Notes: a model not told the origin generated them from the sequence alone. Positions 1 through 13,143 are shown, counted from the first letter of the stretch. The stretch: DNA of 64,000 bases from Enoplosus armatus (GCF_043641665.1 NC_092182.1:16755456-16819455), one strand, 5' to 3'. Program-made: numbers and translations.

Positions 1-1905
1 TTGTTTTTTTCAGAGATTGCCTGGAGGCAGCATTTGATTGGCTCAAATCTTGTCTGCATATTACATCACTAAAGCAAGACGTCAATAGGGAGGGAAAATT
101 AGGAAAACTAAATGAATAATTGTCAGTGCGCACATCATAAGATTTATGATATATGTTAGAACCATTCAGGTGAACTACTTTATTGCAGCACAGATTATCT
201 GACAGAACAAAAGGGAAACTGATTCATAATATTACACTGCAAAGAAGGAGTTTTGTCAGTCCAGTTCCTGAGCATCTCTCTTTGATGTCTGCATACTCGC
301 TGTCATACAAAGTCCCAAAACAGAGTCAATGGAGGGAGTGGTTTCTCATTTTCCCCACATGGGCAAAAGTAGTAACACAAGATACTCATTTGATTAATAG
401 GTCAAGAATTAGTTGCTAAACCAGACAGAGAAAGCAACAGTGCAATGATACATTCATTAATTAAAATTGAGTCCAATTCAAGCATACTTTGGGTTGTGAC
501 CACTGACAAACTTAGTAGTGATAAAATGTTTGATAGTCTTTCATGTTGACCAGACCACTCAGTTTCTTACTTTCACTCACACAATGAAGAGCTTTTTCCA
601 CGACAAGCTGAGCTCTATTTTGTTCCGTACATTGACTTATAAATTGTAGTTCATGTGAAAAAAATACTACATTGACATATTTGTCTTTTGGTCTGACAAA
701 GTTTTTGTTCATTGATGAATTTTGCATTATATTACATATCATATAGCAATATAGAATGGCAATTTTCCCTCTGATAGTTTTGCAATGAACAATACACATT
801 TATCCTAGCACTCCTTTAGCGTGTTCTTATAGTTATACATGATTTGCAACGTTTCTGTACTTTTTTTCATGTGCACTTATCTTTTGTGGTGAACGAGCCT
901 GATTTGAGGATGTATCAGTTACAGGAAGGGTTTGTTCAGGGACATAAAGGAGGTATTCTGCTGCATATCTTGTTAGTCATCTTTGACGTAAGACGACCGG
1001 TGATGAAACTCAATGTTTTTCTTTAGTACAGTCTGTTCCACCTACAGTTAATTCTTCTACGACAAGCCGACATTCAAGGTTTTATCCTGTCTGTGAATAG
1101 TCAAAATCGCTTTACTTGCAGAAACATTGAAAATTGCTTGCATGTCTCTGACTGGATCTTGTGTGTGATTAGTGTGGGCTCAGGGTTTCTGCCCTGTTCG
1201 TGTGTGCAGACAGTGGATTCAGATTAACATCTTGTTTATGTTTGAGCAGCTTTCTTTCTCAAGCATGAATTCACCTTTTGCCTTGTTGTGTCTTGTAGCC
1301 ATGGAAAACTGTCACTGATGATCTGCGCCAACGTCACACGCAGTCTGTTTTGTTTCCAGGTATTAAATAATTTCTCTGACCTGACTCACACATAATAGAA
1401 AATAACTGGCACATGAGGAATCTCTACCATTACTGCACTTGACCACTTGATGGTCATAAAAATAACCTCTGGGTTGTGCAGGACAGTAAAGGCATGATAA
1501 TAATGTTCGTTGGTAATATTGGTTAGATATTGATTTATGCTTCAATCACAATTCAAAGGAGGTGAATGGAATTTTATTTGTGGCACAGTCTAAACAGTAA
1601 CCTATTTTTTCAGAAGCATTGTCCCAGTTACAGTTACTTATTCAAACTATCTTCTACTGAAAAGTAATCCCTATAAAAACAGTTAACAGTATGTTCTGTG
1701 GAGAAAGTAAAACCAAAAGTTTCTGCATGTCTGTCGATTGTGGTAGAGGGATCCATCCTCTGTTGCTCTTCGGGAGGTTTCTTCCTCTTTTCCACATTAA
1801 AGGTTTTTTTGGGGGGAGTGTTTACTTATCCAAATCAAGGGTCTAAGGTGTGAGGGTGTTGTATGCTGTACAGATTGTAAAGCCCTGATTTTGGACTACA
1901 TAAAT
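1..1905. other. Non-coding stretch, no gene seen
   Basis: This is AT-rich DNA with many stops in all frames. The longest open frames are under 100 codons, have no recognisable motif and show no matching splice signals. I see no RNA gene and no clear transposon, so it is intergenic or intronic to a gene outside the window. Confidence 0.6.
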
Positions 1906-2385
1906 TAGGGCTGCACCTAATGATTAGTTTCATTATCGATTAATCTGCTGATAATTTTCACCATTAATCTATTAAAAGAGTACTCCACTGATTTAGCTTT
2001 GCACTTCTATAACATCGTCTGACTCATGACAGTTTAAAAAAAGGATCAAATTTGATGCAGCAGAACCAGAGATATCGTTGACTCAAGTAACATCACTTTG
2101 TGCATCAGACTTTGTGCAGCTCCTTTTGGAGCTGCTTTATACACCTTGTTTTGCAGTTGTATTCCTTGCAGACCTGAATACCTTTTAATAATTTGGTCAA
2201 CAAAACATCAGAAAACAGTGAAAAATGTCCACCCCAGTTTCCCGAGGTGACGTCCTCAGACATTTTGTTTTGAGATATTTAGATAGATTTTTGCTTGAAA
2301 TTACTGAAAGTGATTAATCAATTATCAATAGTCATTTTTTGACAATCGACTGATTGATTCATTAACTAATAATGTTGCAGCTCTA
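1906..2385. mobile_element. Degenerate fold-back (MITE-like) element
   Basis: The left end reads TAGGGCTGCACCTAATGATT and the right end, read in reverse complement, begins TAGAGCTGCAACATTATTAG, so the two termini form an imperfect inverted repeat around about 480 bp. The inner flanks hold further related AT-rich blocks (ATTATCGATTAATC on the left, GATTAATCAATTATC on the right). The GGCTGCAACTAA-type end is one I recognise from a very common short fish DNA transposon. It has no coding capacity. I could not fix a target-site duplication, so the exact edges are approximate. Confidence 0.65.
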
Positions 2386-5300
2386 AAATAAATAAAAGCC
2401 TTCACTTGGCTTGATAGAGGTAAGTGAGAAAACATGTTTCCATAAGTTTGGGTGAACTGACCCTTTAAAAGTGGTCCACACTTATTTAGTCCCCCGACCC
2501 TGTCTGCCTCGATAGGCTACTGTACACTATATGTTAATTTAATTCAGCCTGGTGCATAAAGTCGACCACTTCCTGAGTGTGGACATTTACACAGCTCAGC
2601 CACTAGATGTCAGATGTGTGTGTTTTATCATCTTCACTTTCTGGACTCACACAGTCTGACTTGCCTGAAGGACTGTTGAAATCTGGCACTTTGCGTGTAC
2701 ATACAGAATGGGATTATTTATGTTATGAGGAGCTGGAGGCCTGAGGTGAGAAATCTCAGAACGAGACGTATTGTGTTGCTGGTGATGGAGCGAAGGTGGA
2801 GCTTCCTGCTGCTGTGTGGTCAGCAGGTACATTGTGTAGCACAGGGCTGTTTGAACAACTGATAACAGAGGGGAGTCAACCTGCGTAAATTTGCTGAAAT
2901 GATTTTCTTGGTCTTAATGTTTTGGTTCACTCAGAATGTGAAGAAACATGTTTTGTCCTATAAGCCTGAAACTGTTTTCCCCGTGTTTGTCTGTAGATTT
3001 CCGTGGGTTAGCCTTTTGACCTGCAAAGGAGGGAACACTGTTGCACAACACCTCTCAGATTGAGAAAACATGGACGTTCTTTGCATCAAGGGAACACCAT
3101 ACGTGTGTCCTGATGTGAAGAAATAGATACTCTCGCACGTGAGGGCGCTTTGTGCCTTTGTGTCAGTGTTAATATACTGTGACTGGCAAACATAATATGC
3201 CACTAGTGCCCCTTCTGTCAGTCCCAAACGGCCGTGACTGTTGCAAAACACAGTCTGAGCTGCATTCCCTCCCTGAGAAAGACCCAGGAATACCACCCTC
3301 TCTCCCTTGCTTCCTTTTGCTCTCCTTCCCTCCCACGACTGCCCCCCCCCCACACACACTTTGCCTGCAGAGTGGCCGGATCAGCCTCGCACTCTAATCT
3401 CCATCGCTGGCCTGAGAAACACTGGGCCCGTTGTTGACATGCTGGCCTCATACCCCACAGGGGCTGACAAATTATTAGCCAGACTCTCTGTGCAGAGTGA
3501 GGACAGCCAGCCAGGCAGCAGAATACTAAACTCTGCTGCTGGATATGAGACCATCTGTCTTGATCAGCTCTGTGGCAATGATGCTGGAGGAAATGTGGGA
3601 ACGACGAGATCCTGTTGTATGACGGTGGGGGCGACTGGTCAGGGTTGAACCAGCTGTGGTGGTGTAACATTGCTCAGTTTACAACGTCATGCAGAAAAGG
3701 TTGTGTTTGTTATCACAGCCCGAACAAGTGTATTATGGAGGTGTTTTTAACCTCACCTTAAAGGGTTAAATAAAGGATTCATCCTCCCCCCCTTCCAGCA
3801 GTAAAACTTGTTCTTCTTCGTGTCTTCAGCCTGTGTGAGTGTGCATGGCTCACAAGTGTGTTGCAACCTGTATTTGTACATACATTCACATGTGCAAGGA
3901 TATATAAACAATGGAATACATTATTGTCCATTGTTTTATTGTACAGTCAGTTGACTATTCAGGCCTTTGCTTTGTTTCACATCTGCCAATGCTGAAACTT
4001 ATCACAACTCTCTGTGGAGGTTTATCCATGGCCACATTTTACATTTTACAGACACAGCAGTGAGAAAACGTTGATAAAATTCAACAACAAGTGCCTACAA
4101 ATTAACTCGATTCTTAGAACTGTGTTAGCACAGTCCAAGGACTGGAACAATGATGTTTGCACTCTGGGTTGACTAACCTGCAGGTCAGAGGAAAAAAAAA
4201 CCTTTGGTGTTCGGCTCTGAAACCAATGTACAGTTCAAATCAGGGACAAGTGTTTGGCTTCATCTCTGCCAGTCTGCTCTGCTACTTACACAGCAGTGCA
4301 TGACTGACTCACAGCAGCCCATGGGCTCGAAGCAGTAGGCATTTTATGGGCTTGTTGAATAATCTGAGCAGAGAAAAGTGTTTCACCTTGTGCTGGAAGC
4401 TCGTCCTGTGTTATGAAATGAAATGAAAAGGGATTGGCAAGCAGCTGACTTGCATTGTTTATAGTTCCTATTTTTAAATGTTGGAAATATTGCATGATTT
4501 ATTCAGACTGTGAGGGCACAAAGTTGGAGGGGGGAGTGGGCAAAAGAATGACCAAGGACCTTGAATTTTTGACATCACTAACGATTGATTTGGTTATCTT
4601 CCAGTTTGTGCAAATGCACAGTGATTAGAGGTCCAGGTTGTCACAGCTGTGTAAACTTTGGTGACATTAAGGACTAATGAACTGGAGAGAAGTACAGGTC
4701 ATGTTGTACAACTAATGCCAGACCTGCACAAAGGCACAGCTGACTATATGCACTAAAGTGCTCAGTTAGTCTCGCACATAACGTAAACAACATTGGAGTT
4801 ATTTGGTCATCTGATAAAGAACATAATTGTGATCATAATATACAACCATATTCATATTTAGATTTTCAGATGTCAGTGCTTAGACAAACAAAGAAACAAA
4901 TGCATGGAGCTTGGGAGATGTCACTACTTTCTGTTTTTTTCCTTCCACTTTTCAGTGTCTCCAAACAACACAGCCTGTTTGTGAACTGCATCAGCCAGGA
5001 TGTAACTCATCCATTATATTGATGTTCCACTCTGTGGACATGTGGATTTCAAATGGACATTATGCAGCAGAAAGCACTTAATATGTGACTTTATATCTGT
5101 CATGTTTGACTGTGTGTGTGAGTGTGTGTGTGTTTAAGTGTGTGTGTGCTGTCCTGCCTGTGTGGTGGTGTCGTGTTACATCCCAAAGCTAACTGATAGG
5201 TCTCATCTGTCATCCTCCGGTCTGTGACTCATCAGACGAGTTATCTGTGATCTCTGAGTTAGTCTGCTCTCCTGCTGTGGTTTTTACCTGCTGGAACTGG

Positions 5301-5489
5301 TGATGTGAGCCATTTTCTAAAGTAAAGATAGAATTGAATCTGTACAGAAATTACAAATTGATGTTGTGGTGCAATGGTGGGGGTAGACCAAGATTACAAA
5401 TGTTCAAACGCATTACAGCGGCTATAATCAACATTTTTTATAATTATGTATCAAATGACATTGTGAAAACCATGTGACAATGTGAAAGT
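2386..5489. other. Non-coding stretch, no gene seen
   Basis: The overlapping open frames on both strands at about 3.0-3.7 kb run through C-rich sequence and share no protein motif. They look like chance frames in locally GC-richer DNA. A short imperfect TG-rich tract lies near 5,110-5,150. No splice-consistent exon or RNA gene is seen. Confidence 0.55.
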
Positions 5490-5830
5490 GGACTTACAGA
5501 GAAATTATCGCACAAATCTGCAGCTCCCCTCGGCTTTACAGAGCTTTATAGTGAGTTTCAGCTCATTGTTTAGCAACTTTACAGTTTAGGTTCACTGTCA
5601 CCGCTCTCATAGCATCGTTTTTCAGCAAAAAAGCTCTAAAAACCTACTGTGCACTACCTGCTCAGCACCAAACAGACACAGTTAATGACTAGCTGGTAAA
5701 CATAGTCGAGCATTTAGCAGCTAATGAGCAAGATATTCTCCTCAGGAGTTGGTAGAGACCAAAAGTAGAGCTAAAAGAGAGAGAATATTGGACATTTGTC
5801 AGAGAGAAACATGATTTGTCAACGTTGTGC
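5490..5830 (+). repeat. Dispersed repeat, copy A (forward)
   Basis: This segment shares long runs with the reverse complement of 8,205-8,470. Shared blocks include GACTAGCTGGT / AACTAGCTGGTGAACAT, CATTTAGCAGCT and CTCAGGAGTT. The two copies are diverged, but the blocks are collinear over about 250 bp, so this is a dispersed repeat present twice in opposite orientation. I recognise the sequence type as widespread in spiny-rayed fish. Its class is unclear and it has no coding potential. Confidence 0.6.
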
Positions 5831-7213
5831 GTTTACAACTTGTTTCCACTGCCCTCCAAGTAGACAAAAATATATTATTGCAGGTTTAATTTGTATTCAA
5901 ACATTAGAATTTATGTTTATTATAGCTGCACACAATATAAAAAAACTTTGGGCAGACTAAACATAGTGAAATAAGTAAAAATAATAATACTGTCGTATCA
6001 AATGCAGCATCTGATGCTCACGGTGTGCATATTTAGCCAGGCGTTATTTAAAATTCCCTAAAAATAAAAGTGCTGTTTCATGTCCTTCAGATCAGTGGCA
6101 GCCAAAGTGTGCCCTGTTCACATGAGTAGCTTCAGGACAAGCTCCAGACCGGGAGGCAAGACCACACAATGACACACAGTGTTTTCAGATGATGGACTCT
6201 CTTAAAAGTGAAGGCTCTCCTCCATTCAAGCCTCATTTGAAGTGAGGTAGCCTGTTTGTGAGCAGCTGGAAAAACATCCTACGAGTGGGCGGCTGAATCT
6301 GAACAGTAACAAATTGTTGTCGCTACGGGGTGAAACACTTGGAAGCGAGAGGAGCAGGGAGCAAGCGAGCACTGTGGAATTTTACCAGGTCAACCTTATG
6401 TAAGAGGCTGAGCTGACATAGGACAGAGGGTGAGAGTCATACAGCCAGACAGACAGAGGGAGAAGAGAGAGAGAGAGGAGAGCAGCTAGGAAGACAGAAG
6501 AGGCAGTAACAGAAGGTGCTGTTACACTGCTCGAGTGGAGGAGGGAAATGTTGTTTATGAGGGGAGAAATTAAGGGGGATGAAAGCTCGGGATGTCTGGT
6601 GCCTGAAGCTCTGTCCTGACTGCATGACTCTGACTCTAAACCTCTAATTCTGTTTCCTTTCTTTGTCATTGTTAAACCTTTTCACTCTCCGTTTCCGTCC
6701 AACGCGTGAGTCACACTCTGAGGCTGTCAGTCATCGGATGATTTGATGTGGGTTTATTAAAAGGAGGTGCGTCGTTCCCTCTGACTCAATAATTGCTTCC
6801 CTCTGAAGACAGACAGAGATCAGCGTCTGCTGTGAAGAACAGAGGAGGAGGAAGGGGTGAGGTGGGGGGGAAGTGGGCGGCGGGTTGCCTGTTTTTAGAA
6901 ACACACCAGCTGCCACAGTCCGACCCTCGGGGTGTCTGTCCTTCTCAGCACAGGTTAGAAGCTGCCCCATGCAGCCACATGCCCAGTCATTTCAGGTAAC
7001 CTGAATCTGTCTCCAGTCATAGTCGCTTTTCATGCTTCACACCTCAAACATAAAGACACGTTTTTATATATTTCATCATTGCTAAGTGGGCGAGGTAGGG
7101 CCTCTGCTTTCAGTTGCATTTTCTCGGTAAATTACTCTATTTTCAATGTTTTAGGTCAACTTTGCCTTTTCTATTGGTAAGAAAAAGTCCACTATCATCA
7201 TCACCTGAAGAAA
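5831..7213. other. Non-coding stretch, no gene seen
   Basis: Contains a purine-rich tract at about 6,330-6,490 (GAGAG-type runs). The open frames on both strands between 6.38 and 7.0 kb are low-complexity shadows of this tract. No gene is supported. Confidence 0.5.
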
Positions 7214-7576
7214 AACACTTTACTTTAACTCTCCCATTTATCATTTGTAAGCAGTATATAAATATTGAATCAATGGTTTATAGTACACTATAATGAAGTT
7301 GTAAGCAGATATAAAGACATTCCAAGTGTTTATTCATGTACAGCATTTGTCAACAATTATAACTTCTTCTATGAAAACATATTTTACTATATTGTCATTC
7401 ACTATCTGTTTTTACACCTGCCTCCACTTAAGGGTGAGGTTATAGTTGTTGTCAAATAAATGAATAAACACTTATATCAGCATACAACCATATAATAGTG
7501 TGTTATAAACCATTTACTAAATGTTTATACACTGCCTATCAGTGCTAAATAGTTAATAGTTATAGTAAAGTGTTAC
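7214..7576. mobile_element. Fold-back (MITE-like) element with AACACTTTACT ends
   Basis: The left end AACACTTTACTTTAACT near 7,214 is mirrored by the right end. Read in reverse complement from 7,574, the right end gives AACACTTTACTATAACT. That is a 17-base terminal inverted repeat with one mismatch around about 360 bp of AT-rich, non-coding sequence. The structure fits a non-autonomous DNA transposon. A target duplication was not established. Confidence 0.65.
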
Positions 7577-8204
7577 TTTTATACGTTCCTCTCCAAAAAA
7601 AGAAAAAAAATAGATTTGGACTTTTTTAGATATGATGGAAAGCATCGTTTTGTAACATGAATGGAAACACTGGCTGCTACTTACCTGCTCATTAGCAAGC
7701 ACAGCCACAAACCCTGAACATCCTCTACCTAGGAGTCGCCTTCACATTACTGTTGTCACTCCATCACTGGCCCATATTTTCCAGCGATCACTGATGAGTT
7801 GCAGATGAAGGCAGCACCTCTGCAGTTTCCAGCTGCTCATTAAGGCTGCTTAACAGTGTATCACTATTTCAATTATTTTTAGTGCCGCCAGCCCAAGGGC
7901 AGCCGCGTGGGTGGGAGGAAGGAGGGAGAAACGAGAGACAGAGAGAGGGATGAAAAAGGGAAATAGGGTAAAATAAGAAAAAAGGAAGGAGGAGTGGTTT
8001 CCAGGTGGTGTCTTTACTGCATCAAAACAGATGAGCCTACTATTTATTAAACGCATTTCATTGTCTTTGGCCAATTGAACAGTAATTTAACAAAGGGAAA
8101 CAAGCTGTAAACAAGACACTGATATATTATCACCTTTAAGTTGACATGAACATGTTAGCAAACAGTTGTCTATCACACATCGAGCAGATACAAAGCAGCA
8201 TTAA
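7577..8204. other. Non-coding stretch, no gene seen
   Basis: AT-rich with a purine-rich patch at 7,915-7,995. No gene, repeat boundary or RNA is recognised. Confidence 0.5.
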
Positions 8205-8470
8205 CATTCATTTGTCCACCTGGCGAATATATAGGTCCAAAATGTACTGTTCTTTCAGCTCTGGAGTCTCCACTAACTCCTGAGGGAAATGTCTTGTTAT
8301 TGAGCTGCTAAATGATCCACAATGTTCACCAGCTAGTTGCTAACTTTGTTGGACAGGTAGTGAACAGTGGGTTTTTACAGTAAGCTGAAAGACACTATAA
8401 ATCTCCACAGAGCTGAGGGGAGTTTAGTGATGATTCTCTGTAGATTCGTCACCACAAGTGACTCTCTTTA
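8205..8470 (-). repeat. Dispersed repeat, copy B (inverted relative to 5.5 kb)
   Basis: Reverse-complement partner of the 5,490-5,830 repeat. Shared collinear blocks include CTCCTGAGG, AGCTGCTAAATG and CACCAGCTAGTTGC. The two copies are diverged and about 2.4 kb apart, so they are old insertions rather than a recent inverted duplication. Confidence 0.6.
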
Positions 8471-10041
8471 CATTACACACAGTCACTTGATCCATTGTTA
8501 ATAAAATGTCATAAAACATATAATATAAAATACTTACAAACATACAACATATGCACATTGAAAAAGTTATTGGTCACTGTAATTGTTCCAGCTGTCCATA
8601 CTAGCAAATTTGCAGCCCAAAGTTAGTCTTTTGAGTAAGGAATTTCCCAGGACTGATTGCTTTCTGAGCCGTAGCGGCTGGATAGTAAAACAAGTAGGTA
8701 CTAAAGACTAACACTGAAAGATACCCACTCGGCTAACTCAAACTGCTGAACAATAGGATGCATTTTTGCACAGAATAAAGACTGTGGATTTTTAACCCCC
8801 ATCTCTTAAGAAGGGATAACTTCTATGGTATGGTATAGTACGACCATTAACTCTTTTATGCATATACATGTATCTTTTATACATATGGGCATTATTTTAA
8901 AACAAAACTGTGATGGGATGTCATGTGATCCTACCCTTTTAGATGTCTTCTGTTCTGTTCTACTGTGCATGTTCATGTATGAGCTTGACACATTGTTGAA
9001 GATGTGATACAGATCAGCATCAGTTCATCTGACTTGTGGGAGGAAAAGTGGAAACCCACATGGAAAGGCCATATAAACTCCACACAGAGACGTCTCTGTT
9101 AAACCTGGTCAGGTTTGATGGACATTTCTTGTTGTGAGCTGACAGCGTTAGTGTTAGGTCATCATCCACACAAGCTGAAAACCTGGAGAAGAGGGCTGCT
9201 GTTTGCACCTATATTTAGTGTATACCGGCTTTGACACAGCTATGTTTCAAACACAAGACATCTGAAGACATAGACATCTGAAAGTGCTGCACTCACACCA
9301 GGTATATTGTATTTTATTTGGATAGATGACTCAGTTTGTGCTCTTGAGACACGAGTTTTGCGTCACTCTGGTGACCTTACAGGAAAATCCACATTGCATT
9401 ACTCCCGGCAAGTGACAATACCAGTCATCACCATTATCGTACATTGGTAATAGCCCTCATGATGACAAGCTAGGACTGTGATACAGGGCAGGGCTCTGGA
9501 TTGGACCGAAGACCCTGTTCAAACTTTCTTAACGTATATTAGGAAGAACATCCTGTTGGTGTCCAAAAAAATCTGTTAGTGTGTCTTATCTGAACACCTA
9601 GATTTAACTCTCTGTTGTGGTGCTTAATACAACCTTTATCAGTGGTTGTTATCCTTAACCATAGTAAGTGCAAACTCTACCTGTGTCTGCTATCAACTTT
9701 CCTCCCATGAGAGAGATCAGTCATATCTAAGCCTGGTCTAAATCTGTCAACGTGTAAACACAGACACCCCAGCTGCAGACCCTCCGACTGTCTCCAGCGT
9801 GATGAATGATAACCTGTGCGCCGTGGCTCCTCCTGACTGACAGCAGGCTTGCGTGTGAAGATGCAGGCTGCCTCATAACTATAAACCTAAAAAACCTGGG
9901 GAAGGGGGTGGTGTTAGAGGCCTTGCTCAAATTGCAAAACACCTGTATCTGACTCACGCAGAGTTAATCACACACCTTTCAGGCACCGCAGAACAGCCCT
10001 GCACTTCCACACTGAAGGAAGAGAAAGACAGACCGCTCTGT
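8471..10041. other. Non-coding stretch, no gene seen
   Basis: No open frame with a recognisable motif, no splice-consistent exon and no RNA gene. Confidence 0.5.
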
Positions 10042-10330
10042 TTGATCTATCTTAGACCTTTCATTTCTGGGTTAGGGGTTAAAAATTGCCTTCATTTAAC
10101 CATTCATTGTTATTATTGTTTGGTCATGTTTTATTTTCTATTGCAATTTTTACCAGTGTTCTTTTCAATACTGTTAAAATTACTGTTGCAGTTACATTTT
10201 TTTCTTAGTTACTCATTTACATATTTGTATATACATAATTTTTGTCAATATGTGTACAGTGCTTTGGCAATTACTATATCAGACTGTGGTTGTGCCAATA
10301 AAGTTGAATTTGATTAATTAATCAATTCAA
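10042..10330 (+). mobile_element. LINE-type 3' tail (probable)
   Basis: The segment ends in TGTGCCAATAAAGTTGAATT followed by TTGATTAATTAATCAATTCAA. I associate a GCCAATAAAG signal followed by short TTGAATTT-like tail units with the 3' ends of fish L2-type LINEs. No reverse transcriptase coding is visible here, so this is a 5'-truncated copy at most. The call rests on the tail only. Confidence 0.4.
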
Positions 10331-10396
10331 TTTTTCAGGCAGAAAGAGTCAGAGACAGATTCAAGTATGCCGGGTGTCCAAAAATATATAATAATG

Positions 10397-10452
<56 letters not shown>
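10397..10452. repeat. (AAT)n microsatellite
   Basis: An uninterrupted run of AAT units of about 56 bp, bordered on the left by an imperfect AATGAT unit. Confidence 0.95.
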
Positions 10453-10454
<2 letters not shown>

Positions 10455-10677
10455 ACTTTACAAAGTGCTTTATATCGTTGAACCAGGATTAAAACATTTC
10501 AGGCAAATAAAATCAGACAATTGAAATATTTATTTTAAACAACTAAAATAAAATGGAATAAAATACTCAACAATAAAGTATCATAAAAACAATAACAATG
10601 ATAATAAAATGGATAAAGCATGTTGGAAATAAAACAGTGTGCTAGAATTGATTCTGTAAGCCTCAGATCTTCGTATG

Positions 10678-11226
10678 TAGGGACACCCATGTCCATGACT
10701 TTTGGACTAGTCTAACTTTGTGGCAACAGTTTGAGTAAGACCCTTTCCTGTATCAACATCAGAATCAGAATCAGAAATACTTTGTTGATCCCCGGCGGGA
10801 AATTATACAGTTACATGTGCTCCCATTCAAGAGTAGAAAAGTAGGTACTCTCTCTCTGACAGTAAAGTGAGTTCCATAAAGAGTTTTTCCCAGTTTGGTG
10901 TGGAAGAAATTAACTGGCCTGCACAGAGCCATGTCTTTAACCCCATCCAACACCTTTGGGAGGAATTGGAAAACCAATTTGAATATAAACCAGGCCATAT
11001 CCTCCAAGATCACTTATGTGACCTCGCGAATGCTCCTACGGCTGAAGGAGAACAAATCCCCACAGCCAGACTCTTATGGAAAGCCTTCCCAGTGGAGTGG
11101 AGGCTGTCACAGCAGCATAGTACAGTAATGCCCATGACCCTGAAAAAAGATGTTCAACAATCACATATGGGTGTGATGTTTAGTTGTACGTATAGTTTGA
11201 TCAGGTGTCCATACATGTAGTGAAGC
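10678..11226 (+). mobile_element. Degenerate Tc1-like DNA transposon, 3' part
   Basis: Contains the C-terminal part of a Tc1/mariner-family transposase: frames at 10,867-11,220 and 10,895-11,128 together read WPAQS, NPIQHLWEELE and EQIPTAR. These correspond to the family's typical WPAQSPDLNPIE...LW motif and the following helix. The Glu of NPIE, normally the last catalytic acid of the DD34E triad, is Gln here, and the reading frame is shifted, so the copy is dead. GTGGCAACAGTTTG at 10,721 and GGTGTCCATACATGTAGTG near 11,204 match the usual upstream coding and 3' end of fish Tc1 elements. The 5' two thirds are missing. A retroposon tail interrupts it at about 10,758-10,863. Confidence 0.8.
10758..10863 (-). 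mobile_element. Retroposon 3' tail inserted in the Tc1-like copy
   Basis: Read on the - strand, the insert ends GGGGATCAACAAAGTATTTC followed by repeated TGATTCTGATTCTG. That is a near-AATAAAG signal plus a short tandem tail, as at the 3' end of fish non-LTR elements. It breaks the Tc1 coding sequence: the transposase-like text stops near TATCAACAT and resumes at about TCCATAAAGAG. The insertion is therefore younger than the Tc1 copy. The family is not determined. Confidence 0.55.
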
Positions 11227-11737
11227 AAAGTGTAGTTAAAAAAAAACAGATTAACAAAACTGTTCACAGACATGCAGTTTTTACCAATAACAATACTCTG
11301 CTGTTTCTTGTAAAGTAGGACGGACTGGATTGATATGACAGGAGTTTAGTGGGCAGATGAATGAGGGCAACATCCAGACATCCATTAGCAGCTGCATAGG
11401 ATATACTGTACTGACTGTCCACAGAGAGATTAATTTACAATTTACATCAGGTGAGCAGTCAGCCTCTCCTGCCTACTGCTGCACGGCTGGTGTTGGTCAG
11501 CTACTCTTCACCCTGTCTGTTTACGCTTGGATGGCAGCAACAAGATTGAGGCAGTTATAAAAAGAGTGATGTGCTTTGGGCATACGATGTGTATGTGAGT
11601 ATGTGATATGTGGTTTGGATTAGTCCAGAGGGGAAACGTTTTGTTTGGGTAAAGTGGATGGTACAAACCTGGTTTACCTTCATAGTGTACAGTATGTGTG
11701 TGTGAGCAAGAGAAAAAGAGGGTAAAGAGGTGATGCA

Positions 11738-11788
11738 TGTGTGTGTGTGGGTGTGTGTGGGTGTGTGTGTGTGTGTGTGTGTGTGCGT
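11738..11788. repeat. (TG)n microsatellite, interrupted
   Basis: A TG run with several GGTG interruptions, ending in TGCGTGCGG. Confidence 0.9.
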
Positions 11789-12889
11789 GCGGAGGGGTGC
11801 GTGTGCTGAGGGTAAAGTGGATGGTTGACTCCACTGGAATGTGGCGCTGACTCAGTCCGTCTGTCAGCCACGGCCATGTTCACTCTGTGGACTTATTCAC
11901 ACTCTGCGACCCTTTCAAGGGGGGCGGCCTGTTGCCTCATGTTGGATTTCCGGCAGGACTCTTGGAATTTCAGGGAACAGAACTCCAGGAAGCTCGGGGA
12001 TATGGCCTTGTTTGGGTTCAGGCTTCACTGTCCTATTGTGAAAAAAACATGTTTTTATTGAACACATCAGATTTCTTCAACTGGCCTGTAAAGTTGAGTA
12101 GAATATATAAAAGTTGGGGCTCTAAGCACAGTTTTAGCCATTTTACTTTGGGACAAATTAAGTTAAAGTAAATAGGTTTAATCTAAGTTTGAAGCCTAAA
12201 GGTATGCTGGATATGATGGGCATGAAGGGTAAAAAAACAATATTTGATAATAATCGACTTTCTACCAGTAATGTTGATTTAATTCCCAGATTGATGTTGA
12301 TTGATGACCTCATGTGGTGTGCAGAAGTTACATTTTAATCACAGACAGCATAGCAAGTGAGTATTAACTATAAAACCAAAGCACTGACATTGTAACCTCT
12401 GGTCGGAAAGAGACATATTACACCATGATGCTCTCTATTTGTCTTCTCCTCATAAATAGACAAAGACAAATTATTTGTGAGGTCTGTGGTTTGTTTACAT
12501 TTTGACTCCATGATAGTCAATCTCAAGCTGCTAAAATATGCTATTTGATGCATAGGCTCAGTTTATCATGTTTACAGTATATCGGTATGGCTGCAGGCTG
12601 GTCAGGCAGTCGGTCTGTCGAGAATGATACGAGTATAATCACAAAGTCACAGCTTCTTAGAGAGCTTAACTTAAAAATCTGCATCTGTTTTTTAACCACA
12701 GGTCGTCATCCAATAAGAACCCTCACCACACTGTTTGTGTTTAGTCTGTCAGCAACAATCAGACATCTGAGTCTCATGATAGTGATTGACTGGTGTTGTC
12801 ATGTAATCACAGTTGTTGCAGGAAAAAAAGGCTTTGTCTTGGCCTCCCACGCCCTTCGTCCCACCCTCTCCAGACAGACAGAGATCTGC

Positions 12890-12910
12890 TGTGTGTGTGT
12901 GTGTGTGTGT
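12890..12910. repeat. (TG)n microsatellite, short
   Basis: About ten TG units without interruption. Confidence 0.9.
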
Positions 12911-13079
12911 CTTCCTCTGTGGGCTCATCAGATAGATGGCTCCTCCCTTTCCAGATGCTGCCCAGGGAAGACGAAAAGACCAGAACAGGGTGTCTGTCAT
13001 CTTGGGATTACCTGGGCCTCCTCTCCCTCACTGGGCTATCAAAACAAACATGTCAGTTCAGAGGAAAGACTCATTTGTG

Positions 13080-13083
<4 letters not shown>

Positions 13084-13142
<59 letters not shown>
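13084..13142. repeat. (TG)n microsatellite, long
   Basis: About 29 uninterrupted TG units. Confidence 0.95.

Positions 13143-13143
<1 letters not shown>

Noticed and set aside
3169..3670. Several overlapping open frames on both strands around 3.2-3.6 kb
   Set aside because: They overlap each other in many frames, run through C-rich sequence, have no recognisable domain and no conserved splice context.
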